From positions 50,862-84,579 of the forward strand of contig NW_019775607.1 of the NCBI RefSeq assembly GCF_001039355.2: a stretch of 33,718 nt of DNA. Reading direction: 5' to 3'. This document shows positions 33,684-33,718 of this stretch, one piece after another (within the stretch, counting starts at the first letter, position 1; every line of letters begins with the position of its first letter). A program made the translations under genes and the position numbers. The notes below the pieces were generated by a model, which did not search any database, was not told the origin of the DNA, and worked only from the letters and a program-made list of their open reading frames with translations. The stretch is from Lingula anatina (lineage: Eukaryota > Brachiopoda > Lingulata > Lingulida > Lingulidae).

Positions 33684-33718
33684 CCATTGTTTTACATTGT
33701 AGGTGCCGTATTCCTAAT
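26675..33718 (+). CDS. SLC18-family (vesicular amine transporter-like) MFS transporter, partial at the 3' end
   Basis: Exons: 26675-26906, 29692-29875, 30122-30180, 30586-30669, 31054-31146, 31519-31608, 31797-31861 (least certain), 32797-32872, 33313-33408, 33703-33718+. All phases join, giving about 331 residues before the window ends near TM8. The VMAT/VAChT order is clear: TM1 LSTALDAILP; a luminal loop with sequon NFS; GTKSIVEVFAKPLFGILIDRVG (TM2 and MFS motif A); AFAFLNGF ... SRAMQGVG (TM4); AYTDVDERSRAM; GFPLGTLTYQFLGKEFPF; LLVDPYIELGLG; PPWIMEEQFG. The TM2 Lys and TM4 Arg that match VMAT2 K138 and R189 are kept. The TM1 Asp33 position is Glu (E70), and VMAT2 N34, N305 and E312 appear to be Val, Thr and Leu. 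Family knowledge: SLC18 proteins exchange protons for amines or acetylcholine in secretory vesicles. The substrate here is unclear; an orphan SLC18 branch is possible. Confidence 0.87.
27025..27262. mobile_element. MITE with 23-bp terminal inverted repeats in SLC18 intron 1
   Basis: The left end 27025-27047 (core gataataactcttcgt) and the right end 27240-27262 (core acgaagagttattatc) match at 22 of 23 bases. The 238-bp element is non-coding. A related fragment (attcgtatgagatc-like sequence, then catagaaat and tatattct) occurs in the copy 2 upstream region near 25645-25690, and a more diverged one near 23978-24020. Confidence 0.75.
27559..27970. repeat. Copy A of a near-identical 410-bp direct repeat
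   Basis: Runs from aaaaaagtccac to gagtctcat and is repeated at 27972-28379. The only difference I found is about four bases at an A-run near 27841-27853. Confidence 0.95.
27971..27971. other. Single N, probable contig join
   Basis: It lies exactly between two near-identical 410-bp copies, the pattern left when two contigs with an overlapping end are joined without merging. Confidence 0.85.
27972..28379. repeat. Copy B of the 410-bp direct repeat
   Basis: Same sequence as 27559-27970. After gagtctcat the sequence continues into unique DNA (cttggggaaatc). Confidence 0.95.
28380..29170. other. SLC18 intron 1 sequence with a 17-G run
   Basis: No exon is expected or seen. A run of 17 G lies at 28625-28641, and a 14-bp palindrome ctcaccaaggtgag near 28404. 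The Gly-rich open frames here come from the G run. Confidence 0.6.
29171..29617. mobile_element. Composite inverted-repeat element in SLC18 intron 1
   Basis: The outer ends are complementary: ttcagaacaaattgatcc (29171-29188) against ggatcaacttgttctgaa (29597-29614). An inner hairpin has 44-bp arms, 29200-29243 and 29290-29333, with four mismatches; these share ggccgacccacttgaaagc and its complement. A further copy of the aagtgggtcggccatattt arm sits at about 29569-29587. The inner hairpin's loop resembles that of the element at 23735-23893. It has no coding capacity and lies just upstream of SLC18 exon 2. Confidence 0.75.
30321..30356 (+). repeat. 2 x 18-bp direct repeat in SLC18 intron 3
   Basis: aactaacgacagcttcgt occurs twice head to tail and is followed by gaaacgggcccc. 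Confidence 0.9.
30852..30908 (+). repeat. (AG)n microsatellite in SLC18 intron 4
   Basis: A GA-rich run, pure for about 36 bases and then interrupted. Confidence 0.95.
31503..31754. promoter_or_regulatory. Cluster of three perfect CRE palindromes (TGACGTCA)
   Basis: TGACGTCA occurs at 31503-31510, 31661-31668 and 31747-31754, flanking the SLC18 exon at 31519-31608. This is the consensus CREB/ATF site. Binding is not shown by sequence alone, and the first site sits between the branch region and the acceptor of the exon. Confidence 0.45.
31862..32796. other. SLC18 intron between the uncertain exon and the 32797 exon
   Basis: AT-rich, with no recognised element. The overlapping open frames at 32118-32357 on both strands have no family signature and lack the phase expected of SLC18 exons. 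Confidence 0.5.
33652..33681. repeat. (AT)n microsatellite before the last visible SLC18 exon
   Basis: An AT run ending 21 bases before the acceptor at 33702. Confidence 0.95.

Overview
This is a 33.7-kb piece of an animal nuclear genome. It has spliced genes with GT/AG introns, large AT-rich introns and spacers, abundant microsatellites and small inverted-repeat elements. An orthologue of the animal protein TTC14, an SLC18-type vesicular transporter, a fucolectin-like secreted lectin and Star-like FkbM methyltransferase chemistry all point to a marine invertebrate. I infer a lophotrochozoan (mollusc, brachiopod or annelid), but I cannot name the species. All five recognisable genes lie on the + strand.

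Layout. 1-2783: non-coding, with a 33-bp perfect palindrome and a small tandem duplication. 2784-4220: a two-exon, type II membrane, FkbM-family methyltransferase-like gene. 4221-7100: spacer with a MITE-like element and microsatellites. About 7200-15398: TTC14, with a non-coding 5' exon followed by 14 coding exons (1109 residues; S1-like region, three TPRs, long RS-rich tail). 15399-17148: 3' UTR and spacer, with a tRNA-like/SINE relic and an inverted-repeat element. 17149-18892: a four-exon secreted protein with an F-type lectin (fucolectin) domain and a C-terminal apple/PAN-like module. 18893-21025: spacer with a decayed LINE 3' end. 21026-22802: a C2H2 zinc-finger gene with about 18 fingers, interrupted by a +1 frameshift. 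22880-23405: a GC-rich nested foldback repeat. 23893-33718: the 5' part of an SLC18-family (VMAT/VAChT-like) transporter that runs off the window, with its first coding exon present twice.

Assembly caution. Single N bases lie at 25269 and 27971, and each sits exactly at the edge of a duplicated segment. The 408-412-bp copies on either side of the second N are virtually identical. The simplest reading is three contigs joined by Ns, whose overlapping ends were not merged. The 'duplicated first exon' of the transporter may therefore be two alleles rather than a real duplication.

The genes show no sign of acting in one pathway; this looks like an ordinary metazoan neighbourhood. The points most worth following up are the lectin's replaced fucose-site histidine, the zinc-finger array in which no finger has the canonical core leucine, the SLC18 protein lacking the usual amine-binding acidic residues, and three perfect CRE palindromes within about 250 bp of SLC18 introns.
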